The notes beneath the pieces were generated by a model, which searched no databases, was not told the origin of the DNA, and saw nothing but the letters and a program-made list of their open reading frames with translations. A stretch of DNA of 47,216 nt, from positions 1 to 47,216 of the forward strand of contig CAKUGH010000009.1 of the NCBI GenBank assembly GCA_934654605.1, read 5' to 3'. The DNA comes from an uncultured Collinsella sp. (GTDB lineage: Bacteria; Actinomycetota; Coriobacteriia; Coriobacteriales; Coriobacteriaceae). The position numbers were made by a program, and so were the translations under genes. Positions within the stretch are counted from its first letter, which is position 1. Each line of letters starts with the position of its first letter. Of this stretch, positions 16,403 to 25,768 are shown in pieces.

Positions 16403-16618
16403 TCTCGATCTGTAACACGTGGGGCCCGTTGAGCATCGTAGTTGTTACAGATCGAGATATTGCTCCAGCCGCCCCCGCTTTATCTCAATCTGTAACAGTT
16501 AGAGGCCAAATTCCTCGCTACGTGTTACAGATCGAGACGTTAGGTTGGCAGCCGAACAGTTCATCTCAATCTGTAACACCTGGAGCCCAAATATCTGGCT
16601 TGGTGTTACAGATTGAGA
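16403..16618. repeat. Array of three 55-bp palindromic units, metronomic spacing
   Basis: TCTCAATCTGTAACA and its complement alternate six times. Units lie at 16403-16457, 16483-16537 and 16564-16618. Each is 15 + 25 + 15 bp, and the gaps between units are 25 and 26 bp. Copies with CGATC in place of CAATC occur in pairs, so the base pairing is kept. The 25-bp interiors are not conserved within the array. It lies between the convergent nfnB and the giant surface-protein gene. It is not a CRISPR: the repeats alternate in orientation and no cas genes are present. Confidence 0.85.
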
Positions 16619-16655
16619 TTTTGCTGACGCCGAGGCCGAGGGCGGCCACCAAACC

Positions 16656-19600
16656 CTAGCGCTTACGGCGCTTGGTCGCGGCGACACCGGCGGCGGCGAT
16701 GGTTGCGCCGGCGATGCCCAGGGCGGTGACCGTCATCGCGGTGGTGTCGCCCGTGTTGACGAGTTCCGTGCCACTCGACTTCTTGCCGGTCTTGTCCTTA
16801 CCCTTGGACTTGTCCGTCGTCGTGGTCGTGGCCGTCGAGGTCGACCCGCCCGCAGCAGTCCCGGCGGAGCCAGTACCGCCACCTTGCTCACCGCCACCAG
16901 GCGTCGGCTGCGGCTCAGGCGACGGCTCAGGACCCGGCTCGGGTGCCACCTCATCAGTCACCGTAATCGTAATGTTCAGACGCTCAGAATACTCGCTGTA
17001 TGACATACCGGGGCGCTGCGCCGCAATACGAACGTACATGTTGCGATCGAGCGTCACGGGGCCGGTGTACTCCACGCGCCCGTCGTCCTTGCAGGGGCAC
17101 GTGTCATTGGTGGTGTACCAAATAGTGGCACCCTCCTCGGCCGAAAGCTCCAGCTTGGTACCCTTGGGCACCGTGATGTAGTTCTCCTTGGGCGACCATG
17201 CGCCAAATGTCGTCCCACCGATCACGGCCACCGGGCGCACCGGACGTACGGCCCCGGCAGACACACGAACGTCGACCTGCTTGGACAGCGCCGTGCCATC
17301 CACCGTCGCCGTCAGCGTCGTCAGACCCGGCAGAGCACCGTGCAGCACGAACGTCGCGGCGCCGTCCTCACCTGTCACAGCTTGCATGGCATCCGCAGAG
17401 CAGATGGCCTCAGAATCCAGCCCAACACTAACCGTGGCGCCGGTAAACGGCTTGCCATCCTTATCGGTCACGTATGCCACCAGCTCAAAGTCGTCGCCCT
17501 CGAGCATGGTCACCGCTTGCTCCACGTTGAGCTTGAGCTTGTCAGCCCGCATGCCCACGGTAAGCTCGCCACTCGCCCAGGCAGGCATCGCCGCGCCCGC
17601 ATAGTTGCGAGCGCCGTCGAGGTCAAAGGCAACGGTCGACCCCGTCTCGCGCGCATCGGCATAGCAGATACGCAGCACGCGCGACAGCGGCTTGCCATCA
17701 GGGTCGTCCTGCTTATCGAGCCACTTATACGTCACGTCACCCAGTCCCTGCGCGTCCAGCGCGGCCACAGCGTCATCACTCGCGTCCATATACTGCGTAA
17801 ACTCAATCTCAACACAGTCGGTATAGGCGTGAGCGGCGGCGACCTCGGGTGCCGACGTCGACACCAAGGCAATGTTCACCTCGGTCTGAATCGGCGGCAC
17901 ACGCAGCCAGGCCGAACGCGTTTCCTCGTAACCGTCCTTGGTCACGCGCACCTGATACCAACCGGTCGGCGTATTCCAGTTGTAAGCACCGTCCGCACCC
18001 GTCGCAAGCGGGTTGGCCTGCTCATACTCCTCGGCATCCCAGCGTACGGCATTGGTGCCGTCCGCATCGTCGGCACTCCACAGCTCAACCGTCGCACCCT
18101 CAACCGTGTTGGACAGCAGGCCCTCGTACACCACGCCCGCAGGGTCGGGTGCAGCCTTGGCGGCCACACTGCGATAACGCGCCTCGAAGATCGACTGCAT
18201 CTTCTCGTCCGAGATCAAACCGTCCTTGTTGGCTTTGTAGACCTCGGCATCGGTCAGCTCGCCCCAGTTGACCGTAATACGGTTCTGGCATGCGCGCTCC
18301 ACCTGCTCGCAGGCAACATCGTAAGCGCACTCGGCGTTCGTCAGCTTAATCGCGCGCTCCGAACCGACGCTCGTTGAGGCGGCGTCATAGGCGGCGCCCA
18401 CCACGGTTCCCGCCGAACCCGCCGTCAGCACGCCGGCGATCGTCATAACAGAGCCCACCGCCACATCGGTAGTGTCGTGGCAAAGCTGGCGATACAGCAG
18501 ATCCTCAAACGCACGAGCCTTCTCCATGGCATCGCGCAGCGCGTAGATGCACTTCCAGTCGTCCTCGGTTTTCTCGGGTTTGGCAAGCAAGCGTGTATGC
18601 TGCAGCTCGTAGCCCTCGCGCTCGCCCTTCACCTTCTGCATGCGGACGTTCACGTTTTCCCAGTTCTTGCTGGCATCGTTTACGCCGTAAATGCCGGTAA
18701 AGATGCCGATACCCTGAGTCGCCGCGGGAAACGCCTGCCCGGCCGCCTTCCATGCATCGGTCTTAAAGACCTGCCCGAACATCTCGCACTCGATCTTATA
18801 GCTCTTGAGCGAACGAATCGTACGAATGAGCTTCATATGCGCGCTCACATCGCCGTTGAGCTTCCAGGCCATGAGCCACCCGCGGACCTTGGAGTTATTG
18901 AGGCTATGCACCACATTCCAGTTGTCGTACAGGTTGTCCAAAATGTCGCACTGCATGGCAATCGAGTTAAACAGCAGTGCCTGGTTTTTGTTGTTATTGG
19001 AGTTCTCGATAAACTCAGACTCGATATAGGCCGTCTGCTCACCGTCGGGCGCGGCGACCTTAAAGCCCTTGACGGTATCGTCGTCGGCCGCCTTGTAGCT
19101 CAAGGAACTGCCGAGCGCCTGGCCCAGATCGCTAAACCCGCTCGTCGACTGACCCTTATACTCGCTAGCCTTAATACCTGCGCACTTGTTGAGCGCCGCA
19201 GCGGTTGCGTCATTCCAGCTGCCGTATTGGTTGAGCTGGCCGATACCCAGCGACTGACCCACCAGATCCTCGGCCTGCTGCGTAATGAACTCCGCACGCG
19301 ACGCATGGTCGACGAGTTCCTTGAGTGCCGCCGCATCCGCAGCATTCGTGCCCTGTGCCGCCGCGAGCTCCTGGTACCAGTCCTCGCTGGTTCCATAGGC
19401 GTCCTCAAAGATCATCTTATCCACGTTGACGCCGTAGCTGTCGCCCTGTTTGGTCAGCAGCGCCGACGAGCCGCCGACCGCGGCCTTAAGCTCGGCCGCA
19501 AACTGCGCGGCTTCGTCGTTGCCGCCCTCTTCGCCCTCGCCACTGCGAGCGGCGGGAGCGCGGCGGGCCTTGCGGGCGCTGCCGCCTTGGGCCTCATCGT

Positions 19601-22600
19601 CCGCTCCGGACTCCTCGTCCTTGCCGCCCTCTTCCTCGGCAAACGCGTCGGCGACCATCTGGTCGATTGCGTCGTTAAAGGCCTGGTCAACATCGTTAAA
19701 CGAGTTCTCCATCATATACTCGTGCCACTGCTGTACGGCATTCGAGAACTCCTGCTGCCGCTCCTCGGCGGCGGCGGAATGCTTTTTGGCCGAAGCGTTG
19801 GCATCAAAACTCAGCATGGTCATAAGCTGAGCATTGGAGATACGGTAGGTCTGCGGCATAAAGATCTGCTCAAAGTTTCCGCAGTTCACATAGACAGAGT
19901 CGTTTGCCTTGTTGAACTCATCGAGCAGTTTGAGATAGCCCTCGTCCACATATTCCGCCGCATAGCGCACGCGGGTGCCCTCGCGCGACTTTTGGGTCAG
20001 AGGAATCGTCACGGTCTTGCCGTCCACGCAGTCAACGTACAGGTCGAGCGTGTCGGCAGCCTCCTCGTTACCCACCTCGAGTGTGATATCGAACGTCCAG
20101 TAGGCGTTTTTCTTTTGCGGCAGGTGATGGAAGGTCCATAGGCTCTTTCCGGTGTCCTTGCCGTCCTTGACCAGGTTTTGCGTGCCGCCACGATACGTCA
20201 CATCAAAGCTCCAGACCGAGGCGCCCGGAACATAGCGCACGTAATTACGAGCCGTCACATCGGCGGCGGCCGCGGCAACATCGGTCGAGCCCACGCGCGC
20301 CTCGAGTGTCACGCGCTCGGCAGCCAACGTGTCCTGCGGCAGGTCGTATTCAATCTTGGCACGGCCCAGCTTGTTGGTCTTTCCGGTGTACTTTACGGCC
20401 GAGGCGCCCGTACCGACGGTAAGCTGCACGCTCTTGCCAGGCGCTGCGTATACGTAGGCAACATTGCCCAGCAGGCTATGGACATTGGTATTGTCGACCT
20501 CGATGCGCGAAGTATTGACTTCGAGCATGGTGCTCCCCAGCGGCAGCGTCACTTCGCCCAACGTGATGAGCGGCGAGACAACGTAGGTACCTGCAGTCTT
20601 GGGTTTAAAGCGCACAAACACATCGGCGCCCGCGCCCTTCTTCATGTCAATGACCAGATTGTCGCCCTCCCACGTTGTTCCGGTCCACCAGGTATTGGTG
20701 CTGTCACCGGCATCGCGAGAGCCTGCGGATACATCCTCGACCGCATCTTTGGCCAGCGGGATCTCGATCTTTGCCGTCTGGCTGTCCTTGAGCTCGTAGT
20801 GAATGCGCAGCTCGGTCTCCACCCCAACGACCGCAGACGAATCAGCGATAACCGAGCCCGCCGTCAGCCCGCGCTCGGCACGGTACGCCTCAACGTCAAA
20901 CGTCGGCACGTCGAGCGTCACATCGAGCTGCTTACCGTCTTCGATCTTCACCTGCTGCTGGGCGATATGCTTGCCCGCGGTCAGCCCCAGGCGGCTGAAC
21001 GTGGAATAGCTTGTCGCCTGGATGTCATAGCCTGTCTTGTTAAAGGCGACGATAGTGTAGGCACCGGCCTTCAGGCGCGGCGTATCGGCCTTCATGATGG
21101 GCGTGGTGCCATCGTCCTCGTAGCCCGTCAGATAGGTAATGCCGTCGGCAACCAGCTTGCCATCGGACGTGCGGAACACCAGCACGCGGTTGGCACCCTG
21201 ATAATCACCCTTGGTGGTCACCGTCGCCGCACCCCAAGGCTTTAGGTCGATATCGACCTTACCGGCAGACGGCTTTACGCGCGTGGTGGCCCCACCCAGC
21301 TTAAGGCTGTCCTTGGGCTTGAGCGTAATCTCCAGCTCCTGGTCCGCATCGGCAATGGCCTGTGACACCACGATCGCTGTACCCTGAATGCGATAGTCGT
21401 TTTCCTTGTCACCCTTGGCGGGCTTGAGCGTCTTTCCGCCGCTCTTCACCGTCAGGTCGATGTCTTCGAGACTATCGAGCTCAATGCGCTCGGTTTTATC
21501 CTGCCCTGCCACCGGCTCGAGATAGCCCACGTTGAGCTCAATCGCGCGGGAGGCGGGAATCTTGGTAAAGTCCGCGGCCTCGATCTCGCCGATGTCCCAT
21601 GTGCCGGTCATCTGGTCGCCCGGGCGCGCCAGCACCATGTCATAGTAGCCATCGAGCGAAAGGCGCAGCGTAGCGGCCGTCTTAGAGAGGGCATCTACCG
21701 TAAAGCTGCCGTCGGCGGCAATGTTCAGCGGCGTAGACTGCCCCGCCTGCACAAGCACCGCCGTCGCGCCCTGGGGAAGCTTGCCCGTTACCTGGGCCGC
21801 CTCGCCCATCCACTCAAACGTATAGGCGGGTTTTGACGAGTCCGCCGAATCCTTGCGGTCGGCCACGGCATCGGCGAGCTTCTTGACCATCGAGGGGTTG
21901 CCCGCCGAGTCGGTCGCATAGGCATAGATGGTCTGACCCTCGCTAAAGGGAATCGCGTACGTTACGCCATCGATTGTCACGCGATCATTATAGTCGCCAG
22001 GATAGCCCGCCTCACCAAACTGAAGGTCGGGGTTCATCACGCGCAGGGTAACTGCGTTATGGTTTATCTCGCTCCCGCCACCGACGGTGCTTGAATAGCG
22101 CGTGTTCTCAAAAGCCCACCACTCTATCTTTTCCACGCTTCCGGGCAGCACGATCTCTTTGCCGGCGATCGCGGGATCAAGAGATAAAAACGCGCTGCTG
22201 CCGATATATTTGACGCCGTCGCCAATCGTCACCGACGACACATGTGAGCACCCATTAAAGGCTTGGCGCTCAATCCGCTCCACCGTGCCCGGTACGTCGA
22301 TCTGCGTAAAGGTGAGTACCGTTGTGTCCGAGACATAGAACTGCGGCACGCCGCAATTGGCGAAGGCACGATAGTCGATAGTCTTAACCGAAGGCGGCAG
22401 CGTTGCCACCACATTGTCGTCAAGTTGTTCGCAGCCCTCAAAGGCCTGCTCGGGAATCGTGGTAAAGGCCGCGTTGTTGGGCCAGGTCACCGTCTGAAGT
22501 GTCTTGCTTCCGTAAAACGCATTCCAGCCCAGCTCCTCAACCGAATCGGGCAGCGCGATTTCCTTAATGCTGCTTCCGCCCAAGCCGCCCACCTTGCGGA

Positions 22601-23255
22601 CATGCGAATCGTCGGCGAAGGTAACCGACGTGAGCGCGGCACTTCCCATGCCCGCCAGGCTCACGACATTCTTGCCGTCAATGGTCGAGGGCACCTCCAG
22701 CGTGGTGATGCCTGAGTCGCCGTATTCGATCGAGATTTCGTTGGTGAGGCTATCAATTGAGAAGTAATACTGAGCGGGAGTCTGCTCGCCGGCTACGTAG
22801 CCATCATCGTATTCGCCCTTTACGCCCGTGGCGCCCTTTGAGGTTGCCCAGAGTTCAAGTTCCTCGTTCCAGGTTGCCTCAGCGTTGGAGGTTTCCTCTT
22901 GTTGTTGCTGCTCGGCAAGCTCCTTGCCCTCGACCAGGTCGGTTGCAAGTGTTCCCACAGGCGTGCTCTCGGTCTGCCCGGCGCCCGTCAGGCCCGCCGC
23001 CGATGCAATCTCGGAGGCCGGAGGTGTCGGGGCGTCACCGGTATCGAGCGCCACGGGGTCAGCCGCGTCGGCAGCGGCCGAGGGCTCGGCGGCAGCGGCG
23101 TCGTCCACTTGGTCGATGTCTGTTTGCACAAAGGTGCTATCGGTGGTGAGCGCCTCGGCAAACGCGCCCACGGGCAACGGACCCGTCACCATGGCGAGGG
23201 TCACCGTGGCAACGGTCAGGCGGCGGCAAAGCGCTCGAACAGTAGTCCACCTCAT
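16656..23255 (-). CDS. Giant wall-anchored surface protein with BspA-like leucine-rich repeats
   Basis: A protein of about 2199 residues. It has a signal peptide (about 1-34, ending VGAFAEA) and an Ala/Asp/Glu-rich stretch, followed by BspA-type leucine-rich repeats (about 165-390; for example SVEELGWNAFYGS and TVERIERQAFNGC). Several beta-sandwich regions come next. A charged linker (about 1205-1250) leads to a mainly helical region with a Gly/Ala-rich hydrophobic stretch (about 1595-1625). Near the C-terminus are a carboxypeptidase-regulatory-like domain (about 1735-1800), an invasin-like Ig domain (about 1920-1990) and a chitobiase-C-like domain (about 2020-2100). A Pro/Gly/Thr-rich wall spacer ends in LVNTGD, a hydrophobic helix and KRRKR. 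The ATG at 23255 follows AAGGAACGACC. It is probably an adhesin; the ligand is unknown. Confidence 0.85.
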   Translation of the reverse strand: MRWTTVRALCRRLTVATVTLAMVTGPLPVGAFAEALTTDSTFVQTDIDQVDDAAAAEPSAAADAADPVALDTGDAPTPPASEIASAAGLTGAGQTESTPVGTLATDLVEGKELAEQQQQEETSNAEATWNEELELWATSKGATGVKGEYDDGYVAGEQTPAQYYFSIDSLTNEISIEYGDSGITTLEVPSTIDGKNVVSLAGMGSAALTSVTFADDSHVRKVGGLGGSSIKEIALPDSVEELGWNAFYGSKTLQTVTWPNNAAFTTIPEQAFEGCEQLDDNVVATLPPSVKTIDYRAFANCGVPQFYVSDTTVLTFTQIDVPGTVERIERQAFNGCSHVSSVTIGDGVKYIGSSAFLSLDPAIAGKEIVLPGSVEKIEWWAFENTRYSSTVGGGSEINHNAVTLRVMNPDLQFGEAGYPGDYNDRVTIDGVTYAIPFSEGQTIYAYATDSAGNPSMVKKLADAVADRKDSADSSKPAYTFEWMGEAAQVTGKLPQGATAVLVQAGQSTPLNIAADGSFTVDALSKTAATLRLSLDGYYDMVLARPGDQMTGTWDIGEIEAADFTKIPASRAIELNVGYLEPVAGQDKTERIELDSLEDIDLTVKSGGKTLKPAKGDKENDYRIQGTAIVVSQAIADADQELEITLKPKDSLKLGGATTRVKPSAGKVDIDLKPWGAATVTTKGDYQGANRVLVFRTSDGKLVADGITYLTGYEDDGTTPIMKADTPRLKAGAYTIVAFNKTGYDIQATSYSTFSRLGLTAGKHIAQQQVKIEDGKQLDVTLDVPTFDVEAYRAERGLTAGSVIADSSAVVGVETELRIHYELKDSQTAKIEIPLAKDAVEDVSAGSRDAGDSTNTWWTGTTWEGDNLVIDMKKGAGADVFVRFKPKTAGTYVVSPLITLGEVTLPLGSTMLEVNTSRIEVDNTNVHSLLGNVAYVYAAPGKSVQLTVGTGASAVKYTGKTNKLGRAKIEYDLPQDTLAAERVTLEARVGSTDVAAAAADVTARNYVRYVPGASVWSFDVTYRGGTQNLVKDGKDTGKSLWTFHHLPQKKNAYWTFDITLEVGNEEAADTLDLYVDCVDGKTVTIPLTQKSREGTRVRYAAEYVDEGYLKLLDEFNKANDSVYVNCGNFEQIFMPQTYRISNAQLMTMLSFDANASAKKHSAAAEERQQEFSNAVQQWHEYMMENSFNDVDQAFNDAIDQMVADAFAEEEGGKDEESGADDEAQGGSARKARRAPAARSGEGEEGGNDEAAQFAAELKAAVGGSSALLTKQGDSYGVNVDKMIFEDAYGTSEDWYQELAAAQGTNAADAAALKELVDHASRAEFITQQAEDLVGQSLGIGQLNQYGSWNDATAAALNKCAGIKASEYKGQSTSGFSDLGQALGSSLSYKAADDDTVKGFKVAAPDGEQTAYIESEFIENSNNNKNQALLFNSIAMQCDILDNLYDNWNVVHSLNNSKVRGWLMAWKLNGDVSAHMKLIRTIRSLKSYKIECEMFGQVFKTDAWKAAGQAFPAATQGIGIFTGIYGVNDASKNWENVNVRMQKVKGEREGYELQHTRLLAKPEKTEDDWKCIYALRDAMEKARAFEDLLYRQLCHDTTDVAVGSVMTIAGVLTAGSAGTVVGAAYDAASTSVGSERAIKLTNAECAYDVACEQVERACQNRITVNWGELTDAEVYKANKDGLISDEKMQSIFEARYRSVAAKAAPDPAGVVYEGLLSNTVEGATVELWSADDADGTNAVRWDAEEYEQANPLATGADGAYNWNTPTGWYQVRVTKDGYEETRSAWLRVPPIQTEVNIALVSTSAPEVAAAHAYTDCVEIEFTQYMDASDDAVAALDAQGLGDVTYKWLDKQDDPDGKPLSRVLRICYADARETGSTVAFDLDGARNYAGAAMPAWASGELTVGMRADKLKLNVEQAVTMLEGDDFELVAYVTDKDGKPFTGATVSVGLDSEAICSADAMQAVTGEDGAATFVLHGALPGLTTLTATVDGTALSKQVDVRVSAGAVRPVRPVAVIGGTTFGAWSPKENYITVPKGTKLELSAEEGATIWYTTNDTCPCKDDGRVEYTGPVTLDRNMYVRIAAQRPGMSYSEYSERLNITITVTDEVAPEPGPEPSPEPQPTPGGGEQGGGTGSAGTAAGGSTSTATTTTTDKSKGKDKTGKKSSGTELVNTGDTTAMTVTALGIAGATIAAAGVAATKRRKR

Positions 23256-23314
23256 GGTCGTTCCTTTCTTGCAAACCAAAAGTCATCCAGCGTAATCGTT
23301 GCCCAAAAACAAAG

Positions 23315-23357
23315 CGAACGGTAGGTTCATATATACGAACCTACCGTTCTACCTGCG
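23315..23357 (-). promoter_or_regulatory. Surface-gene upstream palindrome, copy A (giant surface gene)
   Basis: A perfect 13-bp inverted repeat, GAACGGTAGGTTC / GAACCTACCGTTC, has an 8-base centre. The core AGGTTC...GAACCT starts 68 bases upstream of the start codon. TACCTGCG occurs 27 bases further out. Both parts recur with the same geometry at 25637 and 27464, so this is probably an operator or promoter element for a common regulator. Confidence 0.65.
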
Positions 23358-23360
23358 CAA

Positions 23361-23395
23361 ACCACCACAAAGGGGACAGGCACCTTTGTGGCGGT
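23361..23395. repeat. 35-bp palindrome (ACCACCACAAAGG family), copy 2
   Basis: Arms ACCACCACAAAGG / CCTTTGTGGCGGT carry one mismatch, and the core is GGACAGGCA, in the same orientation as copy 1. It is followed after 23 bp by the array at 23419, exactly as at 16345/16403. Confidence 0.85.
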
Positions 23396-23418
23396 CTTTG
23401 GCTTGGCTGGCCGGTTTG

Positions 23419-23554
23419 TCTCAATCTGTAACAGTAAGAGGCCGAATTTCTCGCTAGGCGTTACAGATTGAGACGTTATGTTGGCCACCCGCCGGTTCAT
23501 CTCAATCTGTAACATCTTGGGCCGTTTTGGGTGGCCAGGTGTTACAGATTGAGA
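23419..23554. repeat. Array of two 55-bp palindromic units
   Basis: Units at 23419-23473 and 23500-23554 are each 15 + 25 + 15 bp and are separated by 26 bp. The repeat is TCTCAATCTGTAACA, with CGTTACAGATTGAGA once on the right side. The inter-unit 26-mer resembles that between units 2 and 3 of the first array (CGTTAGGTTGGCAGCC versus CGTTATGTTGGCCACC). The stretch from the last unit into the C-terminal codons of the adjacent surface gene is also closely similar at both sites, indicating duplication of the whole 3' module. Confidence 0.85.
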
Positions 23555-23591
23555 TTTTGCTGACGCCGAGAACGAGGGCAGCCACCAAAAC

Positions 23592-25571
23592 CTAGCGCTT
23601 GCGGCGCTTGGTCGCGGCGACACCGGCTGCGGCAACGGTTGCGCCGGCGATTCCCAGGGCGGCGACCGTCATGGCGGTGTTGTCGCCCGTAGCAGCCAGG
23701 ACGGCGTCAGACTTCTTGGCCGGCGTGGTCTTGGTAGCCGTCTTGGTCGTGGTGGTCGTAGTGGTCGGCGCTGCAGCCGGCTTGGTGTCGGGCTTCGTCT
23801 CGGGCTGCGGCGCCGGCTTCTCGGGATCGACCGGGGCCGGCGTGGCCTCGGGCGTAAACGTCAGATCGGTGTTGAGCCACAGGGTGTAGATCCAGCCGCT
23901 GTCCTCATCGGATACGCTATCCGCGACCTGGTAGCCGCACTCCTGGCCGTTGATCACCAACTTGGTGTCGGACGTGAAGTAGAAGCCGCGCGCGGACTTG
24001 AGGTAGATGCCGTAGCGATAGGTCACGCCAGGCTTAAAGGCGTCGATGTGGTTCGTAATGTTCTGATCCCAGAACTCCTGAGAGTTCACTTCGCTGCCGT
24101 CGCTCCCCGTCCAGAACTCACACTGAGGAAGGGAGTTGGAGCCCGTCGGAACATTCGCCGTAAAGACCGGCCTGTCGCCCGCCTTAAAGGTGGTTGTGGC
24201 GCCGTTGATCTCTATAACATCGATGGCACGCCATTCGTCGATTGGCTGCTCGCACAGCATATTGGCCGCGTTGGGAGCAAATACGCCATCGACCGTCTTG
24301 ACGGTATTGCTCACCCATCGGCCGTTAACATTCACGTTGTAGTCGTCGGCCAAGGTGTTGTCGCCCTTGAGCCTCAGCTCGACGGAGTACATGTAGAACT
24401 TGCCCTCTTCGAAGTGGTCAATTTTCCTCATGCCCGGTGCGTACTTACCGGGGTCGGAATACCAGAAGGCAACGGGGGTGAGCTCTCTGGGGTTGCTGCC
24501 GTCCATCTCCTCCCAGCACTCATACGCAATCTCATACTTATCGGCGTCGGCGGCAGGAATCGTCGCGGTCGCACGCGGCGCCTCACCGGGTGCATAGTCG
24601 GTCTTCACGTCGTTGACGTTCAGGTTCTCAAGGGCTTGGCTTTCTGACGCTACGAGCGTTATGGCACTGTCGATGTTGTAGCGAATATAGTAGTCATCCC
24701 TGGTTTCGTTGATGACGACCGAACCGCTCGGCCTGTAGGCGTTGAAGATGTCATCAGGGTCGCCCACGATGATATTGTCGCCCTCATAGTCGGTTCCGGT
24801 ATACGTCAGTAACGCGCCAATATAAAGAGTCTCAGTGCGCGTGAGTCGATACGAGCCGCCCGCCGCGCCACCCGTAAAGGTCAGCGTCAGCCTCATGTGA
24901 TCGTCAACAGGCTCAAAGCGAGCCGTCACATCGGACATAGATGCGTCCTGGACTTCAGCCAGGGTGCCCGAAGCAGCATCGGCCCGGTAGTACTTGGTTT
25001 CGACAAGTTCGCGGAGCGGCTTATCCGGCATACCTCCCTCGACATCGGGAAAATTATAGGTATACGACTGGCCCTTTTCGAGTGTGACATTGCTCGGAAG
25101 CACGCAGTCCGTGTAGTGATTGACCACGGTCGTGTTGAACTTAACGCCGCCCCCGCCCGTCACGTCGGTCACACCGCAGGGCATAATGGCGTTGTCTGCC
25201 GGCATGGCGGCGTTGTCGCCGGAAGCGTTTTGCTCGGCGGGCATTGCATCGCCAGCCCCTTCGACGGTGTCAGCCAAAGATACCTGCTGAGTATCGGCCT
25301 CGTTCTGAGTTGCCGGAGCAGCATCGGTTGTCGGTGTTGTCGCCGCATTCGCATCCACCGTAGCCGCCGGCGCCGCTGCGACCTCACCCGTCGCCACACC
25401 GGGGTCCGCGCACTCGGTCGCAAGCGCCACGCTCGGCAGTAGCAGCTGACCGACCATGAGCGCACACGCGCCGACACTGGCGATCTTCACACCCACGCAA
25501 CGCCAAGTTCCGTGAACCAGCGAGCAGGTGCGCTCGCGCTGCGCCTGCTTGGCAAAATGTTGTCCTTGCAT
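23592..25571 (-). CDS. Wall-anchored surface protein with two bacterial Ig-like repeats
   Basis: A 659-residue exported protein. The N-terminus has an extended signal peptide containing QRERTCSLVHG and then a hydrophobic core ending LPSVALA (about 52). An Ala/Thr/Asn-rich stretch follows (to about 140), then beta-rich regions. Two homologous modules (about 305-420 and 440-560) share the pattern xF/YAPG-x-x-P, W, YxYxVxLR/K and xVNG. A Pro/Lys/Thr spacer ends in LAATGD plus a hydrophobic helix and KRRKR; the last 35 residues are nearly identical to those of the giant protein. GGAGG followed by ACGAC sets the start at 25571. Ligand and function are unknown; anchoring by a sortase is inferred. 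Confidence 0.8.
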   Translation of the reverse strand: MQGQHFAKQAQRERTCSLVHGTWRCVGVKIASVGACALMVGQLLLPSVALATECADPGVATGEVAAAPAATVDANAATTPTTDAAPATQNEADTQQVSLADTVEGAGDAMPAEQNASGDNAAMPADNAIMPCGVTDVTGGGGVKFNTTVVNHYTDCVLPSNVTLEKGQSYTYNFPDVEGGMPDKPLRELVETKYYRADAASGTLAEVQDASMSDVTARFEPVDDHMRLTLTFTGGAAGGSYRLTRTETLYIGALLTYTGTDYEGDNIIVGDPDDIFNAYRPSGSVVINETRDDYYIRYNIDSAITLVASESQALENLNVNDVKTDYAPGEAPRATATIPAADADKYEIAYECWEEMDGSNPRELTPVAFWYSDPGKYAPGMRKIDHFEEGKFYMYSVELRLKGDNTLADDYNVNVNGRWVSNTVKTVDGVFAPNAANMLCEQPIDEWRAIDVIEINGATTTFKAGDRPVFTANVPTGSNSLPQCEFWTGSDGSEVNSQEFWDQNITNHIDAFKPGVTYRYGIYLKSARGFYFTSDTKLVINGQECGYQVADSVSDEDSGWIYTLWLNTDLTFTPEATPAPVDPEKPAPQPETKPDTKPAAAPTTTTTTTKTATKTTPAKKSDAVLAATGDNTAMTVAALGIAGATVAAAGVAATKRRKR

Positions 25572-25636
25572 GTCGTCCTCCTTCATCGAGGGTTGTTTCC
25601 ATGGCACCACGATGCTGCAAACCGGACGCCGCGCCT

Positions 25637-25671
25637 AGGTTCGTACATGCGAACCTGCACCTTTACCTGCG
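25637..25671 (-). promoter_or_regulatory. Surface-gene upstream palindrome, copy B
   Basis: AGGTTCGTACATGCGAACCT lies 66 bases upstream of the start codon at 25571. TACCTGCG follows 27 bases from the start of the palindrome, as in copies A and C. Confidence 0.65.
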
Positions 25672-25681
25672 CAAATGCAAA

Positions 25682-25719
25682 AGCCGCCACGCGGGGACGC
25701 AAATCCCTGCGTGGCGGCT
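25682..25719 (-). terminator. Possible attenuator/terminator between surface genes 2 and 3
   Basis: AGCCGCCACGC pairs with GCGTGGCGGCT, with GGGAC/TCCC inside the loop. Read on the minus strand it lies about 50 bases after the stop codon of the 530-residue surface protein and is followed by TTTTGCATTT. It is a plausible terminator for that gene. Confidence 0.7.
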
Positions 25720-25768
25720 CAATCAAACGCACTGAGGCTTTATGCCCCGCTTGCCCTAGACGAAATTG

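Noticed and set aside
16403..16618. CRISPR array
   Set aside because: The repeats are only 15 bp, alternate in orientation and come in three units. There are no cas genes, and spacers are similar between arrays.
18477..20141. 554-codon open frame opposite the giant surface protein
   Set aside because: Antisense to a continuous 2199-residue gene with recognisable domains; no ribosome site or motif of its own.
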